Positions 45,870 through 57,506 of a stretch of DNA of 62,000 nt are shown here, piece after piece. The DNA lies in the NCBI GenBank assembly GCA_030141605.1, contig JAQGDQ010000555.1, forward strand, positions 1 to 62,000, read 5' to 3'. How positions within the stretch are numbered: the stretch's first letter is position 1; the number at the start of each line of letters is the position of its first letter. The position numbers and the translations under genes are program-made. The DNA comes from Tubiluchus corallicola (Eukaryota > Priapulida > Priapulimorpha > Priapulimorphida > Tubiluchidae). Under the pieces are notes generated by a model, which was not told the origin of the DNA, made no database searches, and saw only the letters and a program-made list of their open reading frames with translations.

Positions 45870-46389
45870 GTAAACAAAACTATTAAGTTAATATCTCTAG
45901 AAGACCAGTAGCAACTACATTTAATTAGTGCCACAATTAACAATAACACAATGGAAAGAAATTCAAAGACAGCATTTTGTAGTGCTGAAAAAATTTACAG
46001 GTGAAATAAAGTTTCAGAAAGAACCATTGAAGTACAGAGCAAGATGCTATGTTTTTCTATGGCAGCACAGCAAGTTTCCCAAAATCCAGCATTCAATAAC
46101 AGAGCCGAATTCAACTAAGAATGTTCGTGGCAAAACAAGTACGTAGCTATTATCAATACTATATATATATTGACCAGCTAAACTGTAACGTCAGTCGGGA
46201 AGCACACCTACTTGGTTGTTCCCTGCCTTTTCCAAACGATGCAAAACATTATACTCTAGTAGGATGACAGAATAATTACATAAGTTTATACTACTTTACA
46301 ATGATGAATAGTATCAACATAATGTAATCTGTTTTTGCGGTAAACAACTGATCTGGAAACAGACAGTTTTAACTATCACTGTTTTAACT
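45870..46389. other. 5' flank or first intron of zinc-finger gene 2
   Basis: Noncoding. The first exon and promoter of the gene are not located. Confidence 0.4.
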
Positions 46390-46390
46390 A

Positions 46391-46500
46391 TCACTTGTCA
46401 CAATATCGCAACCCAAATACTTAAATAAAATAAAAAAATATATAAATATAAATATAATAAAAAAATAAAAGTATTTGGGTTGCGATATTGTGACAAGTGA
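46391..46500. repeat. Perfect 31-bp inverted repeat with AT-rich loop
   Basis: The left arm TCACTTGTCACAATATCGCA... and right arm ...TGCGATATTGTGACAAGTGA are exact reverse complements over 31 bases, separated by about 45 bases of A/T only. The right arm is the first part of the LINE frame that follows (KYLGCDIVTSD). Confidence 0.9.
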
Positions 46501-47172
46501 CAGTTTTTCTATTGATGTTTCAAGGTTAAAAAGGGAATTCATTGGTTCCGTGAATAATATTCATTCACTCAAGTATGGGCCATAATCGTAATGACATAGT
46601 AGCTAAAACTCTGATCAATACATATTGTCTACCCATTTTGTTATAGGGATGCGAAATTGGGGGTATATCAAACAATGAAGTTAATGCCAATAGGGTAAAA
46701 TGGAACACTGCTTATAGAAAAATATTCGGTTTCAGACAAAATGAAAGGGTCAAATTGTTAATGTATTTTTGTGGCACAATGCCTGCTAATTATTTAATAG
46801 ATAGTCGAAAATTAAACTTTGTGAGAAAAATTGTAAACTCTTGTACATTGAGAATTCCAAAGCCATGCTACTATGTAAATAACAGTCAAGTAAATTTAAG
46901 ATTTAAATATGGTTGTACTGTAGACCTAAACGAAAATGTAAAATTAAAGGTTAAGAACTCATTTAAAGTTTACGTTTTAAGATATCTACTATAGCTCCTT
47001 ACAACACTGTATAATGTAATATAATTACAAGGGAACTACAATGTGTGGTTATTATAAAGTTGAATGTCTGTAGATATGTTCCTTTACTAATATCGCATTA
47101 CCTGTTTTACTAACATCCTTATCTTTGTAAACTGTATATTTTTATATGAAATAAACTCATAATAATAATAAT
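46468..47172 (+). mobile_element. LINE 3' fragment, reverse transcriptase thumb and 3' end
   Basis: Reads KYLGCDIVTSDSFSIDVSRL, later AKTLINTYCLPILLYGCEIG, then an open 79-codon stretch with FRQNERVKLLMYF and NYLIDSRKLNF. These are thumb and post-polymerase motifs of non-LTR elements. It ends ATGAAATAAACTCATAATAA with a short TAA tail, the natural 3' end. 5' truncated and frameshifted. Confidence 0.75.
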
Positions 47173-47530
47173 ATTAAGAAGATAATGCTTATAAATGCTC
47201 AGTTAAAATGATAACATGAAGACAAGACAACTTACTAAAACTGCAATAAATGCTCCCTTACACTTCACTGATATTGAGGTTAGCAATCAGTACTGTATTA
47301 TGTCTCATTGTTATAGTACGAATGAGATGAGTGTTATAGTTCCAATTGAACAGCCATGAAACTCAAGCAGCATTTACACTGCAAAACGACACATCGCAGA
47401 TTCTTATATTATCAGTATAAAGATAGAGGGTAAATAAAAATAAAATCCAGTTCATCCTTTATTTTAGTATCATTTTAGTTTTTACAGTAGCCAAACAGTC
47501 TTTCTTGAACAGGTGCTTGTTCTATTGCAA
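47173..47530. other. Noncoding spacer
   Basis: Nothing recognised between the LINE tail and the 34-bp array. Confidence 0.5.
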
Positions 47531-49336
47531 GATCATGGTCACTTAGCTTCAGCTTTGTTATGCACATCGTGGTCACTTAACTTCAGCTTTGTTATGCACA
47601 TCGTGGCCACTTAGCTTCAGCTTTGTTATGCACATCGTGGTCACTTAGCTTCAGCTTTGTTATGCAAATCGTGGTCACTTAGCTTCGACTTTGTTATGCA
47701 CATCATGGTCACTTAGCTTCAGCTTTGTTATGCACATCGTGGTCACTTAGCTTCGACTTTGTTATGCACATCGTGGTCACTTAGCTTCAGCTTTGTTATG
47801 CACATCGTGGTCACTTAGCTTCGACTTTGTTATGCACATCGTGGTCACTTAGCTTCGACTTTGTTATGCACATCGTGGTCACTTAGCTACAGCTTTGTTA
47901 TGCACATCGTGGTCACTTAGCTTCGACTTTGTTATGCACATCGTGGTCACTTAGCTTCAGCTTTGTTATGCACATCATGGTCAATTAGCTTCGGCTTTGT
48001 TATGCACATCGTGGTCACTTAGCTTCGACTTTGTTATGCACATCGTGGTCACTTAGCTTCAGCTTTGTTATGCACATCGTGGTCACTTAGCTTCGACTTT
48101 GTTATGCACATCGTGGTCACTTAGCTTCAGCTTTGTTATGCACATCGTGGTCACTTAGCTTCAGCTTTGTTATGCACATCGTGGTCACTTAGCTACAGCT
48201 TTGTTATGCACATCGTGGTCAATTAGCTTCGGCTTTGTTATGCACATCGTGGTCACTTAGCTTCGGCTTTGTTATGCACATCGTGGTCACTTAGCTTTCG
48301 GCTTTGTTATGCACATCATGGTCAATTAGCTTCGGCTTTGTTATGCACATCGTGGTCACTTAGCTTTCGGCTTTGTTATGCACATCGTGGTCACTTAGCT
48401 TCGGCTTTGTTATGCACATCGTGGTCACTTAGCTTCAGCTTTGTTATGCACATCGTGGTCACTTAGCTTCGGCCTTGTTATGCACATCGTGGTCAATTAG
48501 CTACGGCTTTGTTATGCACATCGTGGTCACTTAGCTTCGACTTTGTTATGCACATCGTGCTCACTTAGCTACGGCTTTGTTATGCACATCGTGCTCACTT
48601 AGCTATGGCTTTGTTATGCACATCGTGGTCGCTTAGCTTCGGCTTTGTTATGCACATCGTGGTCACTTAGCTTCAGCTTTCTTATGCACATCGTGGTCAC
48701 TTAACTTCAGCTTTGTTATGCACATCGTGGTCACTTAGCTACGGCTTTGTTATGCACATCGTGGTCACTTAGCTTCAGCTTTGTTATGCACATCGTGGTC
48801 ACTTAGCTACGGCTTTGTTATGCACATCGTGGTCACTTAGCTTCAGCTTTGTTATGCACATCGTGGTCACTTAGCTTCAGCTTTGTTATGCACATCGTGG
48901 TCACTTAGCTTCAGCTTTGTTATGCACATCGTGGTCACTTAGCTTCAGCTTTGTTATGCACATCGTGGTCACTTAGCTTCGGCTTTGTTATGCACATCGT
49001 GGTCACTTAGCTACAGCTTTGTTATGCACATCGTGGTCACTTAGCTTCAACTTTGTTATGCACATCGTGGTCACTTAGCTTCGACTTTGTTATGCACATC
49101 GTGGTCACTTAGCTTCCACTTTGTTATGCACATCGTGGTCACTTAGCTTCGGCTTTGTTATGCACATCATGGTCACTTAGCTTCGACTTTGTTATGCACA
49201 TCATGGTCACTTAGCTTCGGCTTTGTTACGCACATCGTGGTCACTTAGCTTCAGCTTTGTTATGCACATCGTGGTCACTTAGCTATGGCTTTGTTATGCA
49301 CATCGTGGTCACTTAGCTATGGCTTTGTTATGCACT
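47531..49336. repeat. Minisatellite, 34-bp unit, about 53 copies
   Basis: Units with TTGTTATGCACATCGTGGTC and ACTTAGCTTC followed by a variable AGC/GAC/GGC triplet. A few copies carry an extra T (TTAGCTTTCGG), and TAGCTACGG variants cluster. Variant types are interspersed rather than blocked. 34 is not a multiple of three, so no long frame is kept. Confidence 0.97.
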
Positions 49337-49614
49337 GTTTGTTTATGATTTTGTACAAGGATTAGAAATGGTTCCATTTGATAGTTGTATTTCATTTCTC
49401 TATAAAATCTCAATTTACTGGACCTCCGTTTTTGCTTTCATCACTATAAAAAAATAAATCCTCATTCTCCTTTTTAAATTTACTAGCATATTTTTAAGTT
49501 TTCTAATAATTGCCGAGGAGTTATTTACATAATTTTTACATAGTCTGAAAAAAAAACAAAGCTAGGTAAAAATGCTGGTGTTTGTTTAAGTACACAAATA
49601 TGGTATTGCGGGGT

Positions 49615-49755
49615 TTTTGGGGTGTGGTAAGACTAAATTTGTTTGGGGGTGTAGTAAGACTAAATTTGTTTGGGGGTGAAGTAAGACTAAATTTGCATGG
49701 GGGTGTGGTACGACTAAATTTGTTTGGGGGTGAAGTAAGACTAAATTTGTGGGTT
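49615..49755. repeat. Five copies of a 27-bp repeat
   Basis: GTAAGACTAAATTTGTTTGG with a GGGTGTGGTA or GGGTGAAGTA lead repeats five times. In one plus-strand frame it reads VRLNLFGGV repeats, but nothing supports a protein. Confidence 0.9.
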
Positions 49756-49779
49756 TTGGCAGCTCAAAGCAGCAGTGGA

Positions 49780-50440
49780 TAAATGCTCAATTCCGCTTTG
49801 CTTGCAATATTGGAAGCTGAAGAGCGTACTCCCAATGGGCAAACAGACTCAGTACAAAACCTGAAAAAATTTTTCAGCATCTTTCTTATTCATTTTGTTT
49901 AGTTTATCGATATAAGTGTAGTTTGTTTACATTTCACAGCCATATGTCGCAATTGGGGCTATTAATTCATTGAACTGACGCATCAAAGTGTTTAATGAGA
50001 AACTGAAGTTAAATATTAAGCTTTTTAACTTTAGAATGTTTATTGCACGTTCCTCTGTTTGTAAAATGTACTTCTAGATACTTCTATTGCTTGGTAGTCT
50101 AAGATACTTGGCCAAGTCATTTACATACAAATTAAATAATGTTGGACTAACTGTCTCGTCCTGTCATACTCCTATTTGAGTGGGGGGAGGGGAACTTGCA
50201 AAACTTTCCTCCTTTCTAATTGCACATTTTGATTTTTATACATGACTTTTTCTGTAAAGTGTGCATTTCTATGCCATGCTGTTCGAGTTTTGTAAATAGG
50301 AATCTTGTCAAAGGCAGTTTAGAAATCAATAAAACGTGTAAGTAGCTTTCTGCACCCTGTTTTGCTTTATACAACATGCTACATGTTTTATCATTCATTT
50401 CAAACTGAAATAAAAATACGAAAATATAACTGTTTATGAT
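49780..50440 (-). mobile_element. LINE fragment, reverse transcriptase, minus strand
   Basis: Across frames the minus strand shows AFDKIP, FTKLEQHGIEMHTLQ, then SPTLFNLYVNDLAKYL, then FSLNTLMRQFNELIAPIATY. Fingers and palm-start motifs are followed directly by thumb sequence, so the YADD region has been deleted. Many stops. Confidence 0.7.
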
Positions 50441-50607
50441 ATCATACAAATCCTGCTACAGATCAACGTTAATTAATAAGTCAATGAACTTAGGGAAAAT
50501 AATATTTAATCATATATTTTATTAAAAATAACAATTTAATTTCATGCTCAAATGATCGTAAAAGAAAAGGTCAGTATAATCAGTATCACAATCTGTGGAT
50601 ACAGTCA

Positions 50608-50640
50608 CTAACTAAATATATATATATATATATTTAATTT
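50608..50640. repeat. (TA)n tract
   Basis: Short TATATA run. Confidence 0.8.
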
Positions 50641-50879
50641 ATATCATTATATCATCAGATACATATTTCTATATAAAAGAAAAATATCGAAAACATTCCA
50701 TCATGCAGTTACAATTATCAGTTTTCAATAATTATGTAAAAAAGTCAAACAACATGCACAATCCTAACAAAAAAATTGTAAATACATTAATCAAATAATT
50801 GTATAACTTTAAAAGATACTTTAAACCAATTTTAACCTTTGCATGCAGTATATATCATGCAAAATGTATTGTATAAATT

Positions 50880-51745
50880 TACCTGTACTGTGTCTATCAT
50901 CAAGTCAGAGAAATTTACTTATTTTATGGCATCTTCAATCACATTTCATAAACATCAAGCAGAATATACTGGAAAGAAACAGTTGCATTTAAAAAGACAT
51001 ACTTAAAACAATAAACATTTTATCATGTGAAGAGGAGTTTTCTGTTTTCTGTAAACCAAGACACGGAGACAAATATAATTCACAATCTTAATCATATTTC
51101 ATTAGTAGTTGTTTTTTGTACTGTTTTTGAAAAGTAAACAATGTGCCTGCTAATAGGTCTGGTGAAAGAGAGTTCCACAGTACAACACCTTTGTATTTGA
51201 GCGAACATTGGCCTCTATTGGTTGCGAACCTGTTTACAAAAAAACATTTCTTTTTGCAGATCTTGTATTATATCGATGTATATCAGAGGTGTATACGTAA
51301 TAATCAGAAAATATTTCAGGAAGTAGATTGTGTTTAAATTTGAAAACAAATTTAGCTAGTTCAAGATTAGAGATATCATGAAGCTTTAGAATATGAAAGT
51401 TTTTGTAGGCAGGTGTTGCGTGATCTCTAATTTGGGAAAAATTCTTTATTTGGCAATTTGATTTTGAGCACTTATGAGAGGTTGGAGAGTAGTTGTTGGT
51501 GCAAAAGCAAAAGTAAGAATACAGTATTGGAGGTGAGAATAAACCAGAGCATCATATACTACTTTGAGTATGTCTTTATCAACACAGTACCTTTGGCTTG
51601 TCGAAAATGCACATATGCCAACACTATTGGTGTTAAGAATATTATTATTATTACAGTCAATGCGCGGCTCAAAAGTTTTTAATTTTCCGCCGTTTGATGA
51701 CGCTAGCGTAGCCGCTAATCGCAAAAACGAAAAACGTAACAATGG
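50880..51745 (-). mobile_element. LINE 3' fragment, minus strand
   Basis: The open part (51742-51446) reads CVDKDILKVVYDALVYSHLQ and continues through NFSQIRDHATPAYKNFHILK and DIHRYNTRSA. The Y-NTR motif and the preceding pattern are typical of the C-terminal part of Jockey/CR1-group ORF2 proteins. The copy is 5' truncated. Confidence 0.8.
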
Positions 51746-51767
51746 ACAATTAAGTCACTTCCTTTAA

Positions 51768-53930
51768 CTACACTTCGGTTGTGACTTTTGAAGGAGAAAT
51801 TTCTTCACTTGCCATAATAGTAATCATGAATAGCAAAAAGTCTTACAATAATTATTGTTTTAGTAAAAAGGAACAAAATGAAAAAATGCTCACAAGAGAA
51901 ACAAAGCGCCATCATCAGAAAAAGAGTTACGAATATTTATTTTTGCTGTTCTTCTTAATTATCATCAAAATAACTTTTGAACACAACAAAATCATTAGAT
52001 ACGGGTGTTTACATTTTGATACGTTTAAGCAAACGGATTTAATTGGTACCTTTCGTGAATGCTTTCGAGGCAGGGATCCGTATTTTTTGTCACTGCCTAA
52101 AATTCAAACCCTTTCAAAGCTTGCACAGATTGTACATACATACATGTATAGCTAGTTTTATGCTTATAAGCATTTATGTATCTAGTTTTGTGAATTTTCT
52201 CACGTTTAGCCTGTAATTCCACACTAGGAGTGGAACAACATAGAGTAGTTTAACATGTTTATTAATCCAAACACGGGAGGGTTGCCTCAATCAGTGACAA
52301 TAAATCAAAAACAAATTTTAGTAAAACTTCAGATCATGACACATCCTCAAAAACCAATCTGGGAAATCATTACAAACAGAACTATATTTATATTCTCACA
52401 CAGCAATTACGGCCGCAATTCGCGACCAACTTCCACAAGTTTTATGCATATAAACACTTATAGAGCTAGTTTTATGTTTATAGGCACTTATATAAGCTAG
52501 TTTTATGCTTATAAGCACTTACGTCGAATTTGAAAGAGATTTGTTGTTTGGATACTTAACTTCTTTATAGTTAGGCAAGGTAAGAGATACATCTATGTGA
52601 AATAAAGTTTGGGTTTGTGAACATCCCAGCTTGTGACAACTAAAGATAAGTGTTTTGGTTTATTTACTTTATAAGTAATTGATGTTCACTTATTTTTATT
52701 CTGATATACTGTAATTGTGCAGCAAGCTGTTATAGTTCTGATTTCCTACTGGAGGAGAATGTTGTGATTAATTGTAATTATAAGCATAAATTATTAGAAA
52801 TGATTGCTACGGCACGAATTAATACTTGCACATGCAAATCATTTTTTTCGTCTCAGAAATTTCTAAGATAGGCTGTTTAAAATGGCAGCAATTGGGTTTT
52901 AACTGAGCATATCTCTCTTTACTTTGGTTTTAATAAAGTACGTACCCACCTTCACAATAACAGAAATAATCAAAGTACTTGTGAATTTCTTATGACCACA
53001 ACTTATGTCTTCTACACCTGTTATCCCTGGTGATTCCAGATGCACTACAGGGACGTATATAGGGGTTTCATCCCGGGAATTCCAGAGCTGAGATTTATAA
53101 TTGCTTACAAAAGTGTCCTTAGATTTTGACGTGAGCTAAAAAGTCAATGGCTAGCCAGCAAATTCATCATCGACAGTGGCATAGATCATTCGCCATAGTG
53201 ACAGGTTTCCGAATTTTAATCTGTGAATTTGTGAATCTTTATTCAAGCAGCACTGTAGTATTAAATTATTTGCTACGTTTTAAGAAGTCGATATTACATA
53301 GCCGTCTGTCATTACTGTATTTTATTGCAATGTATTATCTCAGGCCAGTTAAAGTCAAAATAATACTGGCCTGCTTAGCGGTATAGAATAAAAATTGAAT
53401 TTGATTCTCCTAGGTGACATTGCTATACGCCCACGCATAATTAGAAATGTTGATGTTTTTTATGTTAAATTTTTACATCATCGCAAGTATGTATTTTACG
53501 AAAACGTAAATAGTTTTTGTGTAGGATGCTATCCTATGTAACCCATTGTTAAGGTGTAATACACCTTTAGAAGATCTGTTTTCACTTGGACATGATCAAC
53601 TTCTTCTGGTACAATTCTAGTTCAACACCTTGATAGGGTGTAGCTATATGCCTTTCATAGTTTTGTTTAAGTGAATCAAGCATCAACATAACATTGAGCT
53701 TACTAAAATTTATATATACATATGAATGGTAAAATCTCACTTATTATTTACATTGAAAGTCTTAACCCCAAATTACACTGAAAGCCTTATCATGAATTTT
53801 GTTATAGAAACAGCAATGAAGCAATTTTTATATATACTATTGCACTACTAATTCTGAAATTGTACTTCGTGTCATAAGTCTATACCCCAATCGCCTGTTT
53901 GTCTTAATAATTTTGTCTTTTTCTGTCTGC
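51768..53930. other. No gene supported
   Basis: A 124-codon plus-strand frame at 51781-52155 is Lys/Ile-rich, matches nothing I know and is probably chance. The text around 52150-52520 has scattered copies of CTAGTTTTATG-TTATA-GCACTTA. Confidence 0.45.
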
Positions 53931-53942
53931 TATGCGTATGTC

Positions 53943-54174
<232 letters not shown>

Positions 54175-54180
54175 ATGTGT

Positions 54181-55573
54181 ACGTGTGAGTGCATACATGT
54201 ATGTGTATATCTATATGTAGCCGTTAGTACTGTTATAATAATGTGATTTTACAGCAGAAACAGGGCTCATGACAATCTAGATGCCATATTAGAAATGTGT
54301 TATACGCAGTACTATCATGTAAATGAAAGTCGAGAGGTAAGGTATTTCCTTCTGCCTAATATCTACACATCTGTATGTATGTATATATCTTTTCTTATAA
54401 TTATATTCTGTATGCATACGTGTGTGCACGTGTATGAGCATTGTATATGAATGTGTATATTCAGTTAGTATATGTGCTTACCATGTCACCATTATATTTA
54501 CTTATTATCTCGTTATGTGCTTGTCATGTATGTTAAAATTTAAACCTAAATTTCATAATTTCAATCTTAGTACACTAACCATTCCTTTATTTACTTAAGC
54601 AACTTAGCAATGCTGCATATGCAAACTTTTATCACACCTAATTCTGAAAATTTCATCTTGATAATTGCGCACATAATTAATTACTATCAGCAACATTATT
54701 TGCAGGGTGGTTGACTTTGATAACTTTTAGTTCTTCGCCACCCTTTCACCAATCCATTTAATATCATATACCAGATAAATTAATCATCATAATAATTTAG
54801 TTATATTGTACCATATTATCATTGTACCATATTATCATTTTATGTACTGTGTTTTTCTTCCTGTAAAAATGTGATAAAGCAAAGATACTTGAAAGAGAAT
54901 GTAAACAATTTGCGATAATGGTTTGTGTAAATACATTGTAATTAGTCTTTTGTAATTGTAAAAAGTGGTTTTTTTGTGTCACATGGTAATAAGGCCACTC
55001 AGACCAGGGTTGTTCAGTTATAATAAAGCCATTTTCGAACTCCATTAATTATTTTGACATTAGTAAAGACTTTCACATTATGGGGATCAACATTCGTGAA
55101 ATATTATAATTGTAAATGTAGAATATTGCGGATATGTTATCTTCAAATTTATGTAAAACACCCAAGAAATTTATTTTCTTCACAAGGTTGATGTTGTTTA
55201 GCACATTAATTGCAGTTCTCGCGAAAATGGGGAATTAATTCTCCTTATTATCCTTACGCTAAATATTGTATGGTATTTAGATATAATTGAAGTTTGTTGA
55301 AATTAACGCTTCACAGCTGTTAAGCACTAGCGTTTATTGTATTGTGTTTTATTGAACTAACTGAGCAAGAATAGGTAACTTGCATATTATTCTCCACGGT
55401 TTCGTTTTAAGGTTCTTCGCATATAGATCGGGATACCCAGTCAAGGCGCTTTTCGTAAATTGCAGTGTTTGCTTAATTAGACATGTAATGTTTTTGCTTC
55501 ATTATAAGCATCATTTGTAACATACATTTAACTATCGTCTTCTTTTCATCTGAAATTTATCGGTCTAAATGTA
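54181..55573. other. No gene supported
   Basis: AT-rich; nothing recognised. Confidence 0.5.
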
Positions 55574-56213
55574 TCTTGGTCTATCGCTCGCTACAACGTA
55601 AGCACGCTCAGCAGCATTCGGGACAACAGCATTCTAAGCTAAACTAAACTAAACTAAACTAAACTAAACTAAACTAAACAACATGACAGTCACAACTAAT
55701 GTCTAATCGGCAGATAAACTGGATGTTCTTTTTCATCTTTTTCTTTTGCTCCTTCACATTTGATTTAATTTTGACTGTGAAGATCTCATTGAAGTTTACA
55801 ATAACTGGCCAGAAAAATCATTTTGTTTTGTCCTTATTTAAAGTTAATCAAATAGTTGTTTTTATCTAACTTGCAAGGCCATAATCTAAACTAAACTGCG
55901 TATTTTCTTGATTGCAAAATGGTTTAATCAGTAACTCATAGATGTAAGCATTGTGCATTTCTTCCTATAAACGAAAGTAGACTATATATTATCACTATGT
56001 GACTTGCAATTTCAATTGACAATAATAAAATCTAGAACCAGGCCAATATTTCTCCCGCTAACTCTAATGAAAAGTTGAGCATTTTTCATAACAGTTTTAG
56101 ACGGAGCTGTAACTAAATGTCCCGAACGTACCTGCTGCAGGGTGTGTGAAATAACTTGCCCACTGATTGGGCAGTCACCGAAAACGATTGACATTATGTT
56201 AGACGTCAATTCT
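55574..56213. mobile_element. Dispersed repeat family A, short copy
   Basis: Same orientation as 5939-7031 and close in sequence, but lacks about 500 internal bases and has a longer (CTAAA)n run (55636-55678). Shared right end: GAAAA-GATTGACATTATGTT. Confidence 0.8.
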
Positions 56214-57029
56214 CATGTGATTCCAATATTTGTAGTTAGGTAGTAATTATATTTCTAGAAGGTTTGTTGCACTGTTTTGGGCATGTTCTCAAGTTTCTAT
56301 GTGTCAGTTGTTATTATTTTGAGTGTACAATTTAGAAATTAGCTATTAACATTTAAGCTAATTTGGGGTGACTGCCCGTAAGTTTGGTGCGCTATCTGGA
56401 TGGTGGCGCCAGCGTGCAATTCTTCTAAGTTTCAGCTGCGTGCGCAATGCCTTTGTTTTGCGGACTGGTTACCCTGCGTTGAGGTGGGAGTGATAGCACC
56501 TGTACTCACCGCAGGTCAGGATTGACTACTTTAATGTGCTTTTCTTTGTTTTCTTTCTTTTTTGTTAACTGCCGAAATAAACGTTTTTGTTCACCATGTC
56601 AGTAAGTTCCAAATTTTTATTTATCCTCAATCACCAGCAGATGCAGTTCAAAAAAAACCTCAGTAATAACCGAAGTGTTAAACACTTGCAGTAATCATCA
56701 AAGTTATTAAGTTCTACCTATCATTTTAGTTGAACTTATTTTGCGGGAAATGCAAAATTTTCCAAGTGGCTTCTGTAATCAGTAACAGTATTTCTGAGTT
56801 CATCGAAGTGTCGCCACATGTTGCGCTGAAGGTATCTGTAAAATAAACAGAATTTTAGTAGCATTAAGTTTGAATTTCAATTTATAATTATAGCGTCTGT
56901 TATTTTTATGGCACAATTTTGCAAAGAAGTTTTTTATTTTCGCCTTAGAAAATTGCTTTGTATCAATCGCATTTAACAAACCAAGCAACCAAATTGAGAG
57001 ATATGGCAACCATTCATTAACTATTCATA
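56214..57029. other. No gene supported
   Basis: The stretch 56380-56610 has ATGGTGGCGCCAGCG and a late GAAATAAACGTTTTTGTTCA and could be part of an LTR, but no partner copy is in the window. Confidence 0.4.
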
Positions 57030-57235
57030 GTGGCTATATGATAATTATCAACTAGCGAGCAAGAATACCAACTGATCTGTCAGCTAGCCAGTGAAATAAT
57101 AACCGATTAAGCCAGCCAAGCATTTAAACAAGCGACTAATCAGTCAACAAACCGAGTTAACCAATCCAGCAATCAACCAGTCAAAGCCAGTTGGTCAGCA
57201 AACAGACAAACCAACCGACCAAGACCTACCAGCAT
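57030..57235. repeat. Cryptically simple CCAG/CAAC-rich tract
   Basis: Loose repeats of CAACCAGYCA-type words directly downstream of the SVWC stop codon, probably in its 3' UTR. Confidence 0.6.
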
Positions 57236-57506
57236 TTAGCCAGCTAGACAACCAACCAGACAACAAAGCAGCGAAAAACAATTACAATCAACCTGTCGTA
57301 TACAATGAACAACTAAACAAACAACAACATATTCTGCTAATGCAAAGTAATTAGTAAAAATATGCAATTCAAACCCCAAATAATGATCCTCGTTCCACTC
57401 TTCATGACCTTCACATAAAATGGTTTCACAACACTTAGGGTAGGGTTTTTCGAGGAATCTTGCGTTGTAACAGCCTTTCCGCCAATCTTTCGCCACTACG
57501 CCGCAG
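57236..57506 (-). CDS. SVWC gene last exon
   Basis: Acceptor TCTTTTATAG; begins SCGVVAKDWRKGCYNARF, includes the diagnostic YPKCC and runs to a stop at 57236. The end is provisional. Confidence 0.7.

Noticed and set aside
45866-45949. 28-codon N-terminal extension of zinc-finger gene 2
   Set aside because: It starts with a non-ATG codon and crosses a strong 3' splice site directly before the ATG at 45865, so it is intron.
51781-52155. 124-codon plus-strand frame
   Set aside because: Lys/Ile-rich composition expected of AT-rich noncoding DNA, no domain and no splice or polyadenylation context.
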